Shown here in pieces: positions 8,848-17,774 of a DNA stretch of 64,000 bases (position 1 is its first letter; the number at the start of each line of letters is the position of its first letter). This DNA is from an uncultured Prevotellaceae bacterium (GTDB lineage Bacteria; Bacteroidota; Bacteroidia; Bacteroidales; Muribaculaceae), in assembly GCA_900318255.1 (NCBI GenBank), contig ONJX01000012.1, positions 16,184 through 80,183 of the forward strand. The letters run 5' to 3'. Under the pieces are notes generated by a model. The model was not told where the DNA came from, did no database searches, and saw nothing but the letters and a program-made list of their open reading frames with translations. The position numbers and the translations under genes were made by a program.

Positions 8848-10197
8848 TTAAAATTTCACTTGCAGGAAGCGTGGCCGCACGATGACGCTAAGCCATGCCC
8901 AGTGCAGGTGGCGCTCGCTGTCAACGCGCTTCAATACCTCCATGGTCTTGCTGCCGTGCATGTAGCTATAGGACAATGTGAGTGTCACCTCCTTGATAGG
9001 CATGTAGGCAGCTGTAAACTCCACCTCATGCCCTAGAGTCTTGCCAAGGTTGGCGTTGTCGGCGTTGGTAGCGATAGCGAAATAGTGGTAGGCAGCGTCA
9101 AACTTAAGTTTGCTGATGGGCCTGTAGCTCACGCCGGCATAGTAGTTCTGCAAGCCTGGCGTGAAGCCATTATAATAGGTTGAGACATAGAAGAAATCCA
9201 TGGCGCCATAGAACTTGTGGTGAGAGCCATAAAGCGGACTGAATCCCTTGATTGTCTTGTGCTGAATGAGCCCTATGCCACCACCCGTGGGGACAGCAAA
9301 ATATGGGTCACCACTCAAGTAGTCATATCCGGCAGTGAGTTTCCACTGTGTTGTGGGGGAATATGAACCTTTAGCACTTGCCATCCAAGCCGAAATATCC
9401 ACCCCTTCCTCGTTCTTGCCAAACTGGTAGTAGAACGAGCCCTCTACACTCCAGTTGTTAGGCTTATAGCTGAGGTAGGTTCCCACCAGCTGCTGGAAGT
9501 AGGTCTTCTTGAGGTTTTCGTCACGCTCGCTCTGCATGCCCTGATTCATAAACAGCAACGACGCTCCAAAGGGCACACGCGAGTGCTGGTAGTGATACCA
9601 CAGGTTCTGCATCGTCTTGTAGGGCTTGTCGCCTTTGCGGTACTCGGTGCCACCGTTCACACTCTCGCTGTTCTGGTTATAGGCGAGCATCAGGTGGAGC
9701 CTGTGCTGGCGGCCATCGTAGCCCAGTTTCACCATGTCGTGCGAGAGAGCGGTCATAGCCCAGTCGTTGGAGCCAATGATGCGCTCGTCGTCGTAGCTGA
9801 GCGCCTGGCGGCCTATCTTGGCAAAGAGGCCATTGCGCGCGGTGAACTGCGCCCACGCCTCATAGAGGTTGAACGACCCTTTTCCAGCCTGACCCCAGAT
9901 TGCATTGTGCTGAGCCGTGACGTGGGCCTTGAGGAAGGTGCGCTCATAGTCTAGCCCCAGCCTGGTGCGCTCTAGGATGAAGTAGGCCTTATTGTCGGTG
10001 TCGGTCTCGTCCGATGGCAGACCACCACTGCGCAGCTCGCTGCGGGTCATCAACTCGCCATCGATGGTGAAGGTATTTAGCTTCTCGCTAGGCTGCTCCT
10101 CGCTAGGCTGCTGTGCCATTGCGCTTGCTGGCAGCATCACAGCCACCGCCGCCACTACCCTAGCCAGCGATTTTATGTGTTTTTTATAAGTAATCAT
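8848..10197 (-). CDS. Alginate-export-like outer-membrane porin
   Basis: This 449-aa protein begins with a signal peptide (basic n-region, 'VAAVAVMLPASAMAQQ'). The rest alternates aromatic and polar residues as in 16-18-stranded outer-membrane barrels. It resembles the Alginate_exp family: an early 'GELMTRSELR' strand, 'RTRLGLDYE', 'AWAQFTARNGLFAKIGRQAL' followed by Asp/Glu-Arg-Ile, and a final strand ending in Phe (VKF). In Bacteroidota such proteins are annotated as alginate-export family porins with unknown cargo; actual alginate transport is not implied. It is divergent from gldE and has its own promoter. The next gene on the strand (Cache/PP2C) is separated by a repeat-filled 144-nt gap, so an operon is uncertain. 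Confidence 0.8.
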   Translation of the reverse strand: MITYKKHIKSLARVVAAVAVMLPASAMAQQPSEEQPSEKLNTFTIDGELMTRSELRSGGLPSDETDTDNKAYFILERTRLGLDYERTFLKAHVTAQHNAIWGQAGKGSFNLYEAWAQFTARNGLFAKIGRQALSYDDERIIGSNDWAMTALSHDMVKLGYDGRQHRLHLMLAYNQNSESVNGGTEYRKGDKPYKTMQNLWYHYQHSRVPFGASLLFMNQGMQSERDENLKKTYFQQLVGTYLSYKPNNWSVEGSFYYQFGKNEEGVDISAWMASAKGSYSPTTQWKLTAGYDYLSGDPYFAVPTGGGIGLIQHKTIKGFSPLYGSHHKFYGAMDFFYVSTYYNGFTPGLQNYYAGVSYRPISKLKFDAAYHYFAIATNADNANLGKTLGHEVEFTAAYMPIKEVTLTLSYSYMHGSKTMEVLKRVDSERHLHWAWLSVIVRPRFLQVKF

Positions 10198-10235
10198 TGT
10201 TTTTCATATTTACAAGGTACGCTCTATAAATTGCA

Positions 10236-10243
10236 CAAAGGTA
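10236..10243 (-). promoter_or_regulatory. -7 box for the alginate-export-like porin
   Basis: On the minus strand TACCTTTG fits TAnnTTTG. It lies 39 nt before the start codon at 10197. Confidence 0.7.
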
Positions 10244-10315
10244 ATAATAAATTTCAGATTCTATCATGTTCAGCTGTTTTTCTTATATTTTTTTTGCTTG
10301 GCAAAAAAATATCAC

Positions 10316-10323
10316 TACCTTTG
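10316..10323 (+). promoter_or_regulatory. -7 box for gldE
   Basis: TACCTTTG fits TAnnTTTG, with TTTTTTG near 10291-10297 at -33 spacing. The leader to the start codon at 10434 would be about 105 nt. It is divergent from the porin promoter at 10236. Confidence 0.75.
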
Positions 10324-10433
10324 CAATAGAATATCGCCCATGAGGTGAGCGATTGCTTGAGGATGCCAAAAATAGCGCTGATTATCAAATTATTACATCT
10401 TCAAGAACGATTGTTTAACTAAAACTTTAGATT

Positions 10434-11777
10434 TTGGACCCCGACCCTTTATCTTGTATATTGAATTTCTCTGCACAGCTGTTGCAGACTTTATCCATAC
10501 CCTCGTCAATAACATTTAGTGCCCCTACGCTTGGCGTGTGGCTGGCAATAATCACCGCTTTAATAGGTCTTGTGTTCTCGGCGTTCAACTCGGGCTCCGA
10601 GATTGCCTATTTCTCGCTCTCGAAGAAAGACATCGACAGCATTGAGGACGACACCAAGCGCAGCCGTGTGGAGCGCCTGCTCGAGCAACCCGAGCGCCTG
10701 CTGGCCACCATCCTCATTGGTAACAACCTGGTGAATATCATGATTGTGATAGTGCTCAACTTTGCAATGAACAGGATGTTCCACTTCGATAGCGCCATCA
10801 CCAATTTCTTGATACAGACAGTATTACTCACCTTCCTGATTCTGCTCTTTGGCGAGGTAATTCCCAAGCTCTATGCCACTAACAACAACGTGAAGTTCGC
10901 CACCTTTGCAGCATCACCGCTGCAAGTGCTGTCGATGCTCTTCAGCCCCCTCTCACGCCTGATGGTCAAGAGCATGGGCTTCGTGCGCAAGGCCGTGGGC
11001 AAGCGAGCCGACGAGATTTCTACCGAGGACCTGACCAACGCCCTGCAAATGAGCGACGTGAAGAGCTCCGACGAGAAAGACTGGCTCGAGGGCATCCTGA
11101 AGTTTGGCGACAAGACGGTGAGCGAGATCATGACACCACGCATCGACATCGTAGATATCGACATCGAGGAGACCTTCGACGAGGTGATAAAAATCATCGT
11201 CGAGAATGGATACTCACGAATGCCCGTCTATGAAGACAACCCCGACAACATCAAGGGCGTGCTCTATGCCAAAGACATCCTGCCATATATCGACAAGAAA
11301 GGCGACGACTTCGAGTGGCCCAAGCTGCTGCGACCGGTATATTTCGTGCCCGAGTCGCGCATGATCGACGACTTGCTCGAGGACTTCCGCAAGAAGAAGA
11401 TTCATCTGGCAGTGGTGGTCGATGAGTTTGGATGCACACAGGGCCTGGCCACCATGGAAGATGTGCTTGAGGAGATAGTGGGCGACATCGACGACGAGTA
11501 CGACACCGAGGAGAAGTTCTACACCAAGGAGAACGACGACACTTTCATCTTCGACGCCAAGACATCGATTGCCGACTTCCTCGACGTCACCGGGCTCGAC
11601 GAGCGACACTTCGCCAAATACACCGATGAGGCCGAGAGCATCGCCGGCATGCTGCTCAACATCAAGGGCGACTTCCTGCAAGAGAAAGAGAAACTAACCT
11701 GCGGGCCATGCGACTTCACCGTGCTAAAAGTGAAGAAATACCGCATTGCCAAAGTGAAAGTCCACATCAATAATTAA
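10434..11777 (+). CDS. gldE: GldE/CorC-family CNNM-CBS transmembrane protein
   Basis: This 447-aa protein has a DUF21/CNNM membrane domain (~30-190, opening with 'FSAFNSGSEIAYFSLSKKD'), a CBS pair (~215-340, starting 'VSEIMTPRIDIVDID'), and a C-terminal CorC_HlyC domain (~360-447). That order matches gliding-motility protein GldE and related CorC/HlyC magnesium/cobalt-type transporters. In non-gliding Bacteroidales GldE is retained and may serve membrane-protein export or ion homeostasis. The start is unusual: TTG at 10434 gives an N-terminus of M-D-P-D-P, with no ATG upstream of the membrane domain. From memory, homologues often begin with a similar Asp-Pro pattern, which supports TTG. The usual neighbour gldD is absent. 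Confidence 0.8.
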   Translation: MDPDPLSCILNFSAQLLQTLSIPSSITFSAPTLGVWLAIITALIGLVFSAFNSGSEIAYFSLSKKDIDSIEDDTKRSRVERLLEQPERLLATILIGNNLVNIMIVIVLNFAMNRMFHFDSAITNFLIQTVLLTFLILLFGEVIPKLYATNNNVKFATFAASPLQVLSMLFSPLSRLMVKSMGFVRKAVGKRADEISTEDLTNALQMSDVKSSDEKDWLEGILKFGDKTVSEIMTPRIDIVDIDIEETFDEVIKIIVENGYSRMPVYEDNPDNIKGVLYAKDILPYIDKKGDDFEWPKLLRPVYFVPESRMIDDLLEDFRKKKIHLAVVVDEFGCTQGLATMEDVLEEIVGDIDDEYDTEEKFYTKENDDTFIFDAKTSIADFLDVTGLDERHFAKYTDEAESIAGMLLNIKGDFLQEKEKLTCGPCDFTVLKVKKYRIAKVKVHINN

Positions 11778-11810
11778 GGGTTAAATGTTAAGTGTGAAGT
11801 GTTAAGTAGT

Positions 11811-11925
11811 GACAAGGCGCGCCTTGTCAGCCCATAATCTCATCACTCTCTTCCATAATCTCAACACTCTCTTCCATAAACGATAAACCATAAATGATAA
11901 ACCATAAACGATAAACGACAATACC
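11811..11925. repeat. Composite repeat: PAL1 + CATAATCTCA + 7-bp words
   Basis: PAL1 (GACAAGGCGCGCCTTGTC, 11811-11828) is followed by 'AGCCCATAATCTCATCAC'. Next come two ~22-bp repeats ending CTCTCTTCCATAA, then six 7-bp words (AAACGAT, AAACCAT, AAATGAT). The same composite occurs inverted at 33655-33761 and in eroded form at 29985-30085, so these parts travel or are copied together. Confidence 0.8.
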
Positions 11926-11967
11926 TTCCACCATACTAGAAACAATATTTTTAAACACCTATAGATC

Positions 11968-13650
11968 ATGAAACATTATTTTTCTAAACTTCGTGCTTTG
12001 AGCCTGATGGCTCTTGTGGCTCTGACCTTGGGCTGGAGTGCACACACCCACGCTTGTACTAACCTCATTGCCGGCAAGAAGGCCACTGTAGATGGCTCTA
12101 CATTGATCACCTATGCTGCCGACTCTCACACCCTCTTCGGGTTCCTGGAGTTTATCCCTGCCGCCGACCACAAGGCTGGCGAGATGCGCAAAATCACCGA
12201 CTGGGACACTGGCAAATACCTGGGAGAAATCCCCGAGGTGTCTCACACCTATAAAGTGGTGGGCAACATCAACGAGCATCAGGTCACCGTGGCCGAATCC
12301 ACTTGGGGTGGACGTCACGAGTGTGAAGACACCACAGGACGGTCGATAGTGGATTATGGCAGCCTCATGTATATAGCCCTGCAACGCTCCAAGACCGCCC
12401 GCGAGGCCATCACCGTGATGACCGACCTGGTGGCAAAATATGGCTACGCCAGCGAGGGAGAGTCGTTCTCGATAGGCGACCCCAACGAGGTGTGGGTGCT
12501 GGAGATGATAGGCAAGGGCAGCGCCGAGAAGGGTGCTGTGTGGGTGGCCATACGCATCCCCGACGACTGCATCTCGGGCCACGCTAACCAGGCTCGCATC
12601 CACAAGATACCTTTCAAGGACAAAGCCAACTGCCTCTACAGCAAGGACGTGGTGTCGTTTGCACGCAAGATGGGGTGGTTCAACGGCAAGGACGAGGACT
12701 TTGACTTCTCGCTCACCTACTGCCCTGCCGACTATGGCACACTGCGCGGCTGCGACGCCCGCGCCTGGTCGTTCTTCAACCGCTATGCCACAGGCATGGA
12801 CCGCTACCTCCCCTACCTCGAGGGCAAGAAGGGTGCCGAGATCATGCCACTCTATGTGAAGCCCAGCAAGCTGGTGAGCGTTCGCGACATGCAGAACATG
12901 ATGCGCGACCACTTTGAGGGAACTCCTTATGACATGACTCAAGACCCTGGAGCCAAGAATTACTACGGCGTGCCTTACCGCTATCGTCCCATGGAGTTTA
13001 AGGTTGACGGCGTGACTTATAGTCACGAGCGCGCTATCGCCACACAGCAGACCGGCTTTGTATTCTGTACCCAGATGCGCTCTTGGCTGCCCGACGCAGT
13101 GGGAGGCATCATCTGGTTTGGAGTTGACGATGCTAACACCGCTGTGTTTGTGCCCATGTATTGCTGCATCAACGAGGTGCCTGAATGTTTCAGCGAGGGC
13201 AAGGGCGACCTCTACAACTTCGACTTCGACGCCGCATTCTGGGTTAACAACCTCATTGCCAACCAGTGCTACCATCGCTACTCGCAGATGATTCCCGATG
13301 TGCGCCGCGTGCAGCAGGGACTCGAGGACGCCTTTGCCACTCAGCAGCCTCAGGTCGAGGCTAAGGCCCTGGCCATCCACAACAGCAAGCCCGGTGATGC
13401 TGTGGAGTTCCTCACCAACTACAGCCTTAACAGCGCCCAGGACTATCTGCACAAATATCAAGACCTCGCCAAGTACCTCTTCGTGAAGTTCCTCGACGGC
13501 AACATCAAGAAGGAGAAAGACGGCCAGTTTGAGCGCAATGCCTACGGCAATCCCGTGTCGCCACAATTTGGCGGTTACACACAAGACTACTTCGAGACTA
13601 TCGTCAAGGGCAGCGGCGACTACCTGCGTGTGAAGGAAGTGGAGAAGTAA
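11968..13650 (+). CDS. Secreted C69-family dipeptidase
   Basis: This 560-aa protein is of peptidase family C69 (U34, dipeptidase A type), N-terminal-nucleophile hydrolases that cleave dipeptides. The signal peptide ends in 'HTHAC'. Cys30 would become the N-terminal nucleophile after processing; it is followed by the family's 'TNLIAGKKATVDGSTLI'. Later family features include 'GHANQARI' (~210) and 'DARAWSFFNRYA' (~265). The length is usual for the Bacteroidota periplasmic members. The ATG at 11968 is preceded by an A/T-rich leader. A hairpin follows the stop (13651-13699). The minus strand is open over the whole gene (541 codons), but its product is Val/His/Leu-rich without domains and is a shadow. 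Confidence 0.9.
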   Translation: MKHYFSKLRALSLMALVALTLGWSAHTHACTNLIAGKKATVDGSTLITYAADSHTLFGFLEFIPAADHKAGEMRKITDWDTGKYLGEIPEVSHTYKVVGNINEHQVTVAESTWGGRHECEDTTGRSIVDYGSLMYIALQRSKTAREAITVMTDLVAKYGYASEGESFSIGDPNEVWVLEMIGKGSAEKGAVWVAIRIPDDCISGHANQARIHKIPFKDKANCLYSKDVVSFARKMGWFNGKDEDFDFSLTYCPADYGTLRGCDARAWSFFNRYATGMDRYLPYLEGKKGAEIMPLYVKPSKLVSVRDMQNMMRDHFEGTPYDMTQDPGAKNYYGVPYRYRPMEFKVDGVTYSHERAIATQQTGFVFCTQMRSWLPDAVGGIIWFGVDDANTAVFVPMYCCINEVPECFSEGKGDLYNFDFDAAFWVNNLIANQCYHRYSQMIPDVRRVQQGLEDAFATQQPQVEAKALAIHNSKPGDAVEFLTNYSLNSAQDYLHKYQDLAKYLFVKFLDGNIKKEKDGQFERNAYGNPVSPQFGGYTQDYFETIVKGSGDYLRVKEVEK

Positions 13651-13699
13651 GTTTTGGCGCTACGCTAGTGGTGTCGCTCGCTTGCGCGAGCGCCAAAAC
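13651..13699 (+). terminator. Inverted repeat after the dipeptidase
   Basis: Arms GTTTTGGCGCT (13651-13661) and AGCGCCAAAAC (13689-13699) enclose GC-rich words (TCGCTCGCTTGCGCGAGCG). No T-run follows on the plus strand, so termination is uncertain. The same words (GCGCCAAAACC, GCGAGCG) make up the 26-bp array at 15604-15922, hinting at a common origin. Confidence 0.5.
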
Positions 13700-13710
13700 C
13701 AAATAATATT

Positions 13711-14745
13711 TTGAAACGATTAAAGACATACAAACGCCAATTCAACCAGTGGAAGCTCACCCCCATCGAATATAATTATCCTGGGGAGAAGCATCGCTGT
13801 GAGTGCTGCGGAGAAGAGCATGAAGGCAACTTCTGCCCGTTGTGCGGGCAGAAGGCCACTCATGGTCCCGTCACTTGGCATAGCGTGTGGGCAGGAGTGA
13901 TGGAGATTTGGGGGCTGCACTCGCGCTCTTTGCCTTACACCGCCTGGCAGCTGCTGTTCCGCCCGGGGTACCTGATTAGAGATTATGTCACTGGCAAGCG
14001 GCAAGTGAGCTTCCCACCCGTGAAGATGCTCGTGTTGCTTGGAGTAATTGTCTATCTGCTAGGACACTGGTGGTTGCCCAACAGTTTCTCTCACGAGATG
14101 CCCCAGATAACAGCTACTGGTGCGCTTTACTATGTCAACTATGCATGGAAGTGGCTGATGGTACGTGACGAGTGGCTGATGCTCGTGTTGTTTTCAACTT
14201 TCATCATTCCCACATGGATAGTGTTTCGGCAGGCACCAATGCTCAAGCGCCACACACTGCCACAGGGCTTTTTTATCCAAGTCTTTATTGCCAACCAGTC
14301 GTTGGTCATTGAGTTAATAGGGTTGCTAGTGTCGCTCTTATTGTTTTTTGTGCCTTACAGCAGCATCAGGGTTGTGATACTTCTCTTCTTGGTTGTGTAT
14401 CTGTATATCGACTACAAGCAACTCTTTGGCTACAACTGGTGGGGCACCTTGTGGCGAATGGTCACGATGCTGGTTCTCATCTTTATGATTGCACTTTTAC
14501 TGGGCATAGGAATTGCTGTTTTTAATGAGAGTGGAGGACGAGGAAATGTGACAGTGATTGTTGGAATAGTAATTGCTCTTATCGTTAATGTTTACTTGAC
14601 AGCTCTTATGATTTACAGCATCAACGTGGTCAATCGCAAGACATGGCGCGAGCGAGGCATCTGGCAAGCGTGGAAAGTTCCAATAATCGCCGTCGCTGTC
14701 CTGACGCTTATATTCTTAGTGATGTATGCTTTGACGCTTCTGTGA
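13711..14745 (+). CDS. DUF3667 membrane protein with N-terminal zinc ribbon
   Basis: This 344-aa protein starts with a zinc-ribbon, C-x2-C near residues 31-34 and C-x2-C near 43-46 ('CECCGEEHEGNFC', 'PLCGQ'). The family motif with 'PYTAWQLLFRPGYLIRDYV' follows. Five to six hydrophobic helices occupy ~105-344. DUF3667 proteins are widespread in Bacteroidota and have no known function; the zinc ribbon probably lies in the cytoplasm. The start is TTG at 13711, since the first ATG would remove the zinc ribbon. The gene is convergent with the next lipoprotein gene and shares a bidirectional terminator. Confidence 0.8.
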   Translation: MKRLKTYKRQFNQWKLTPIEYNYPGEKHRCECCGEEHEGNFCPLCGQKATHGPVTWHSVWAGVMEIWGLHSRSLPYTAWQLLFRPGYLIRDYVTGKRQVSFPPVKMLVLLGVIVYLLGHWWLPNSFSHEMPQITATGALYYVNYAWKWLMVRDEWLMLVLFSTFIIPTWIVFRQAPMLKRHTLPQGFFIQVFIANQSLVIELIGLLVSLLLFFVPYSSIRVVILLFLVVYLYIDYKQLFGYNWWGTLWRMVTMLVLIFMIALLLGIGIAVFNESGGRGNVTVIVGIVIALIVNVYLTALMIYSINVVNRKTWRERGIWQAWKVPIIAVAVLTLIFLVMYALTLL

Positions 14746-14763
14746 GGAGAGGACAAAAAAAAC

Positions 14764-14798
14764 GAGGAGGATGTGCCACTTACGTGCGCATCCTCCTC
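14764..14798. terminator. Bidirectional terminator between convergent genes
   Basis: Stem GAGGAGGATG-GC with GC-CATCCTCCTC (14764-14776 / 14786-14798) is flanked by an A-run on the left (14755-14762) and a T-rich stretch on the right, so it can stop transcripts from both strands. Confidence 0.85.
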
Positions 14799-14835
14799 AT
14801 TATTTTTGTGACACAGCACAGGACAACCGACGCCC

Positions 14836-15462
14836 TTACTCGGGCAGCGTCACTGCCGGCCAGCCGTAGTCTTGATACATGCCCACCTTGAGGCCATGAG
14901 CCTTGACATATTTTGCTATGCTCTGAGCGCGGTTCTGCTCGCGCGCCTTGTCGTCGGAGTACATTTTCATGAACGCCTCATACCTGTCGCCAAAGATTTT
15001 CCTTGCTGTAGGCTCAAATTGAGAGCCATCGCCCACTTGGTCAAAGCCAGTCACCTCATAGCCGTTGCTGGCCTTCTTCAGGTGGAAAAGACCCGGATGG
15101 CTGCCGCCGGAGGCTGTCTTGAGGGTGTCGCCAGCAATGTTGTAGTTGAAGACCCAGAAGTCGCCCCACACCTTGATGTCCTGACCATCGCTCTCGTCGG
15201 TGGCAATCACCATCTGCTGCGGGATGCACACCTGGCCTTGAGAATATTGACTACCAAAGGTATCGACCATGTACTGGTCAATAACCTGCTCAATAGTTTG
15301 ACGCTTGGCAGCGTCCTTACTAGTGGCGTCGGCAGCACTCTGCTCCGTGGAGTTCTCAGCATCATGGGCTGGGCTACTCGACGTTTCATTCTTAGGCTGG
15401 CAAGCCACAAGCATCATGCCGCACAAAATTACCGAAGCGGCAATAAATCCATACTTTCTCAT
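14836..15462 (-). CDS. Hypothetical lipoprotein
   Basis: This 208-aa protein has a lipoprotein signal (hydrophobic core then 'MMLVACQP', Cys21). A Ser/Ala/Asp-rich linker spans ~25-55, followed by a compact domain. That domain starts with an amphipathic helix ('TIEQVIDQYMVDTFGSQYS') and continues with short strands including 'VWGDFWVFNYNIAGD' and 'GGSHPGLFHLKK'. I do not assign a family. The pattern (helix then a twisted sheet with Trp/Phe) is reminiscent of NTF2-like or SnoaL-like folds, but this is only a guess. It is convergent with the DUF3667 gene. Confidence 0.7.
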   Translation of the reverse strand: MRKYGFIAASVILCGMMLVACQPKNETSSSPAHDAENSTEQSAADATSKDAAKRQTIEQVIDQYMVDTFGSQYSQGQVCIPQQMVIATDESDGQDIKVWGDFWVFNYNIAGDTLKTASGGSHPGLFHLKKASNGYEVTGFDQVGDGSQFEPTARKIFGDRYEAFMKMYSDDKAREQNRAQSIAKYVKAHGLKVGMYQDYGWPAVTLPE

Positions 15463-15526
15463 GACAGATAATTATTTATTGAGTCCACTTAAAAAAAACA
15501 CACGAATTAAACGAATTTTATTTTAC

Positions 15527-15566
15527 TCAAGTTTCGGAAGTAACCGAAACTTGAAGTTTAGAGGTG
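15527..15566. repeat. PAL3 palindrome, copy 1
   Basis: Arms TCAAGTTTCGG and CCGAAACTTGA flank AAGTAA, then AGTTTAGAGGT follows. The same arms and GTTTAG(A/T)GGT tail occur at 39573-39612 and, inverted, at 33797-33841. Confidence 0.75.
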
Positions 15567-15603
15567 AGAGGTTTGCGGTTAAAGAGGCCAACGACCACAT
15601 CCA

Positions 15604-15922
15604 CAAAAGCCCCAAAACCAGCGAGCGCAGCGAAGCGCCAAAACCAGCGAGCGCAGCAAAGCGTCAAAACCAGCGAAGCGCCAAAACCAGCGAGCGAAGC
15701 GAAGCGACAAAACCAGCGAAGCGAAGCAAAGCCCCAAACCCAGCGAGCGAAGCGAAGCGTCAAAACCAGCGAGCGCAGCGAAGCGTCAAAACCAGCGAGC
15801 GCAGCAAAGCGTCAAATCCAGCGAGCGCAGCGAAGCGTCAAAACCAGCGAGCGCAGCAAAGCGTCAAATCCAGCGAGCGCAGCGAAGCGTCAAAACCAGC
15901 GAGCGAAGCGAAGCGACAAAAC
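15604..15922. repeat. 26-bp tandem array (CAAAACCAGCGAGCGCAGCG)
   Basis: About 12 contiguous units of consensus CAAAACCAGCGAGCGCAGCG followed by AAGCGT. There are two shortened units and A/G variants. It abuts the stop codon (15923-15925) of the minus-strand DUF3108 gene. Because 26 is not a multiple of 3, frames rotate and long Lys/Arg/Ser/Ala-rich open frames appear on both strands; they are not genes. There are no spacers, so it is not CRISPR. Confidence 0.9.
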
Positions 15923-16669
15923 CTACTTCGCATAGTAGCATTTAATCTCCCCCACCGGCAGCTTGCCCACCACCATCAGCGGTATGCGCTGAGCACCAGT
16001 CGAGATATAGGCATCGATGTCGTCGCTCGACTTCTTGCCGTTGTCCTGAGTGAACTTAAGCTTGATGTGAAAAGCCTGATGTCGCGACTTGTCGCGCAGC
16101 TGCAACGGCTCAATACCCACATATCTAACCGTGAGAATCTCCTTCTCCTTGCCCGAGAAAATCCAGGTGCTGTAAGTGTTGCCACTCTTCATCTTGCTAA
16201 AGTCGATGTTACGCAGCATGAAAAACACGCTCAGCATATCGTAGGCCACGCCGTTAGCGTTGAGGGTGAGGTTGGCGGTAGGTTTGTTCTTGCGGTAGCG
16301 AGTGCAGTGCGCCGAGGTGCTCGCTCCATAATTAGTAAACTTCACTATATCGTGGGCATAGTAGCTGCCCTCATGTGCCAATCGCTCATACTTGATGGGG
16401 CGAAAGGCGCTCGTCATCGTGCACTTGAGGGTGTCGCGCACGGTATATACCTTGTCGGCCCAAGAGCGCGTCTTGCCAGTGAGACGCGAGCTGTATCCAC
16501 TGGCAGTCTTGGTGGTGGTGAGCGTAGCGTCGGCAGCATGCTTCCACACCACACCCCAGTGGAAGACCACCTGATAGTTTAGCGTCTCATTGGTGATAGT
16601 CAACGCATTAACGGCAGGACTAACCACTAGCCCCACCACAGCAATCATTAATAAAACAAACTTTCTCAT
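15923..16669 (-). CDS. DUF3108 secreted protein
   Basis: This 248-aa protein has an N-terminal signal peptide (MRKFVLLMIAVVGLVVSPAVNA) and a periplasmic beta-rich domain of the DUF3108 type. Family-like parts are 'ETLNYQVVFHWGVVWKHA' near the start, a middle 'YDMLSVFFMLRNID', and 'EILTVRYVGIE' toward the end. DUF3108 members are predicted periplasmic or outer-membrane-associated proteins without known function. The stop codon sits exactly at the edge of the 26-bp array, so the 3' untranslated region would consist of that array. Confidence 0.85.
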   Translation of the reverse strand: MRKFVLLMIAVVGLVVSPAVNALTITNETLNYQVVFHWGVVWKHAADATLTTTKTASGYSSRLTGKTRSWADKVYTVRDTLKCTMTSAFRPIKYERLAHEGSYYAHDIVKFTNYGASTSAHCTRYRKNKPTANLTLNANGVAYDMLSVFFMLRNIDFSKMKSGNTYSTWIFSGKEKEILTVRYVGIEPLQLRDKSRHQAFHIKLKFTQDNGKKSSDDIDAYISTGAQRIPLMVVGKLPVGEIKCYYAK

Positions 16670-16931
16670 AGTGATAATTCAAGCAAATGAGGACACACAT
16701 GCAGCAACCCAATAGCACAAGTTGCCAATCCTCAATTAATAAATTCACTTGATAAGACTTGCAACAGCCACAAAGGTTTAAAAGCCACCTGCCACACAAG
16801 CGGCTTTGCTAGCAATTTAAGCGAAGCGGCTTGAAAAGATGAAAATCTACAACCTGCAATAGGTCAGGGGCGACGAGCCGAAAAGCTGACTAGGCTATAG
16901 CAACTTCCACAATCAACTAAAGAACCGTGAA

Positions 16932-17774
16932 TTAGTTCACAATCCTAAGTATATCAATAATATCCTGTAAATTCAGGCTTTGCCGCTTCACAACAACATG
17001 ATTCACATCAAGTAAATACATGCATGGGTATTGCTGAATTTCATACAGCCTAGAATTCTCAATTTCCCCATTGTCATAACCTTGTATCCAGGAATCCACT
17101 TTGCTATCGTCGCGACTAGATGATATTGCAAGAATATTGAGTTTTTTTTCGTATAATAATTGTTCAATCACGCCATTATTTTTCATCTCACATATAAGTT
17201 GATGACACAACTCACATGACGTGCGATGAAAAAGAATTAATGTCCATCTCCCTTTATAATCATTAAGTTGTCTTATCGAGCCGCCATTATCAACAAAAGA
17301 GAAATTCTCAGCTTCGTGACCTATCCTGTTCCTTTGCAGCCACTCCAGTTGCCATTGTGGCCTGATTTTATAGGAAGAATCTATATCGGCTGTAATTATT
17401 GACTCACAAATAGTCAAGTACAACTCGTTATCACATAATGGCGACTGCACATCATGCAAAAAATGCTCCATCCACCACAGCCACCGAGAAAGATTATCTT
17501 CATAATTTTTCAACTGCAACAGTAGTGAATTAATATTCTCATCAATCTCTTGTGACGACTGTTGTTTAATAAGATAAATGTAATCCAGCACCCTGTCGGG
17601 ACTAGAGAATAACGAAGTGTCGCTCAGGTTGGCACAGTCCCAGTAGTGTCGAGCCAAGTACTTAGTGCGTGACTCGACACTTACAAGACTGTCGGGAATG
17701 TGAGGATAAGAAAACACTTGCGCATTCCCTAATAACAAAAAGTGCGTGAAAAAGACTAACAGCAAGTGCCTCAT
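16932..17774 (-). CDS. Thioredoxin-fold exported protein (DUF5106/TlpA-like)
   Basis: This 280-aa protein has a signal peptide (MRHLLLVFFTHFLLLGNAQ) and a helical N-terminal region (~30-160) as in DUF5106-type proteins. A C-terminal thioredoxin-like domain (~165-280) has the redox motif C-E-L-C ('HRTSCELCHQL') and the late 'QQYPCMYLLD' with a cis-Pro-like Pro. It probably acts in the periplasm as a thiol oxidoreductase. The ATG at 17774 overlaps the TGA of the upstream gene as ATGA, indicating translational coupling; the longer frame to 17849 is rejected because it lacks the signal peptide at its end. It is the last gene of the seven-gene exported cluster. Confidence 0.8.
   Translation of the reverse strand: MRHLLLVFFTHFLLLGNAQVFSYPHIPDSLVSVESRTKYLARHYWDCANLSDTSLFSSPDRVLDYIYLIKQQSSQEIDENINSLLLQLKNYEDNLSRWLWWMEHFLHDVQSPLCDNELYLTICESIITADIDSSYKIRPQWQLEWLQRNRIGHEAENFSFVDNGGSIRQLNDYKGRWTLILFHRTSCELCHQLICEMKNNGVIEQLLYEKKLNILAISSSRDDSKVDSWIQGYDNGEIENSRLYEIQQYPCMYLLDVNHVVVKRQSLNLQDIIDILRIVN

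Noticed and set aside
11959..13584. 541-codon minus-strand open frame
   Set aside because: It is antisense to the C69 dipeptidase, which has a signal peptide, catalytic Cys and family motifs; the antisense product is Val/His/Leu-rich without motifs.
15604..15922. Possible CRISPR array
   Set aside because: Units are contiguous 26-mers without unique spacers and there are no cas genes.
15305..16582. 425-codon plus-strand open frame
   Set aside because: It crosses the antisense of a lipoprotein gene, the 26-bp array and the antisense of the DUF3108 gene; it has no domain and no signal.
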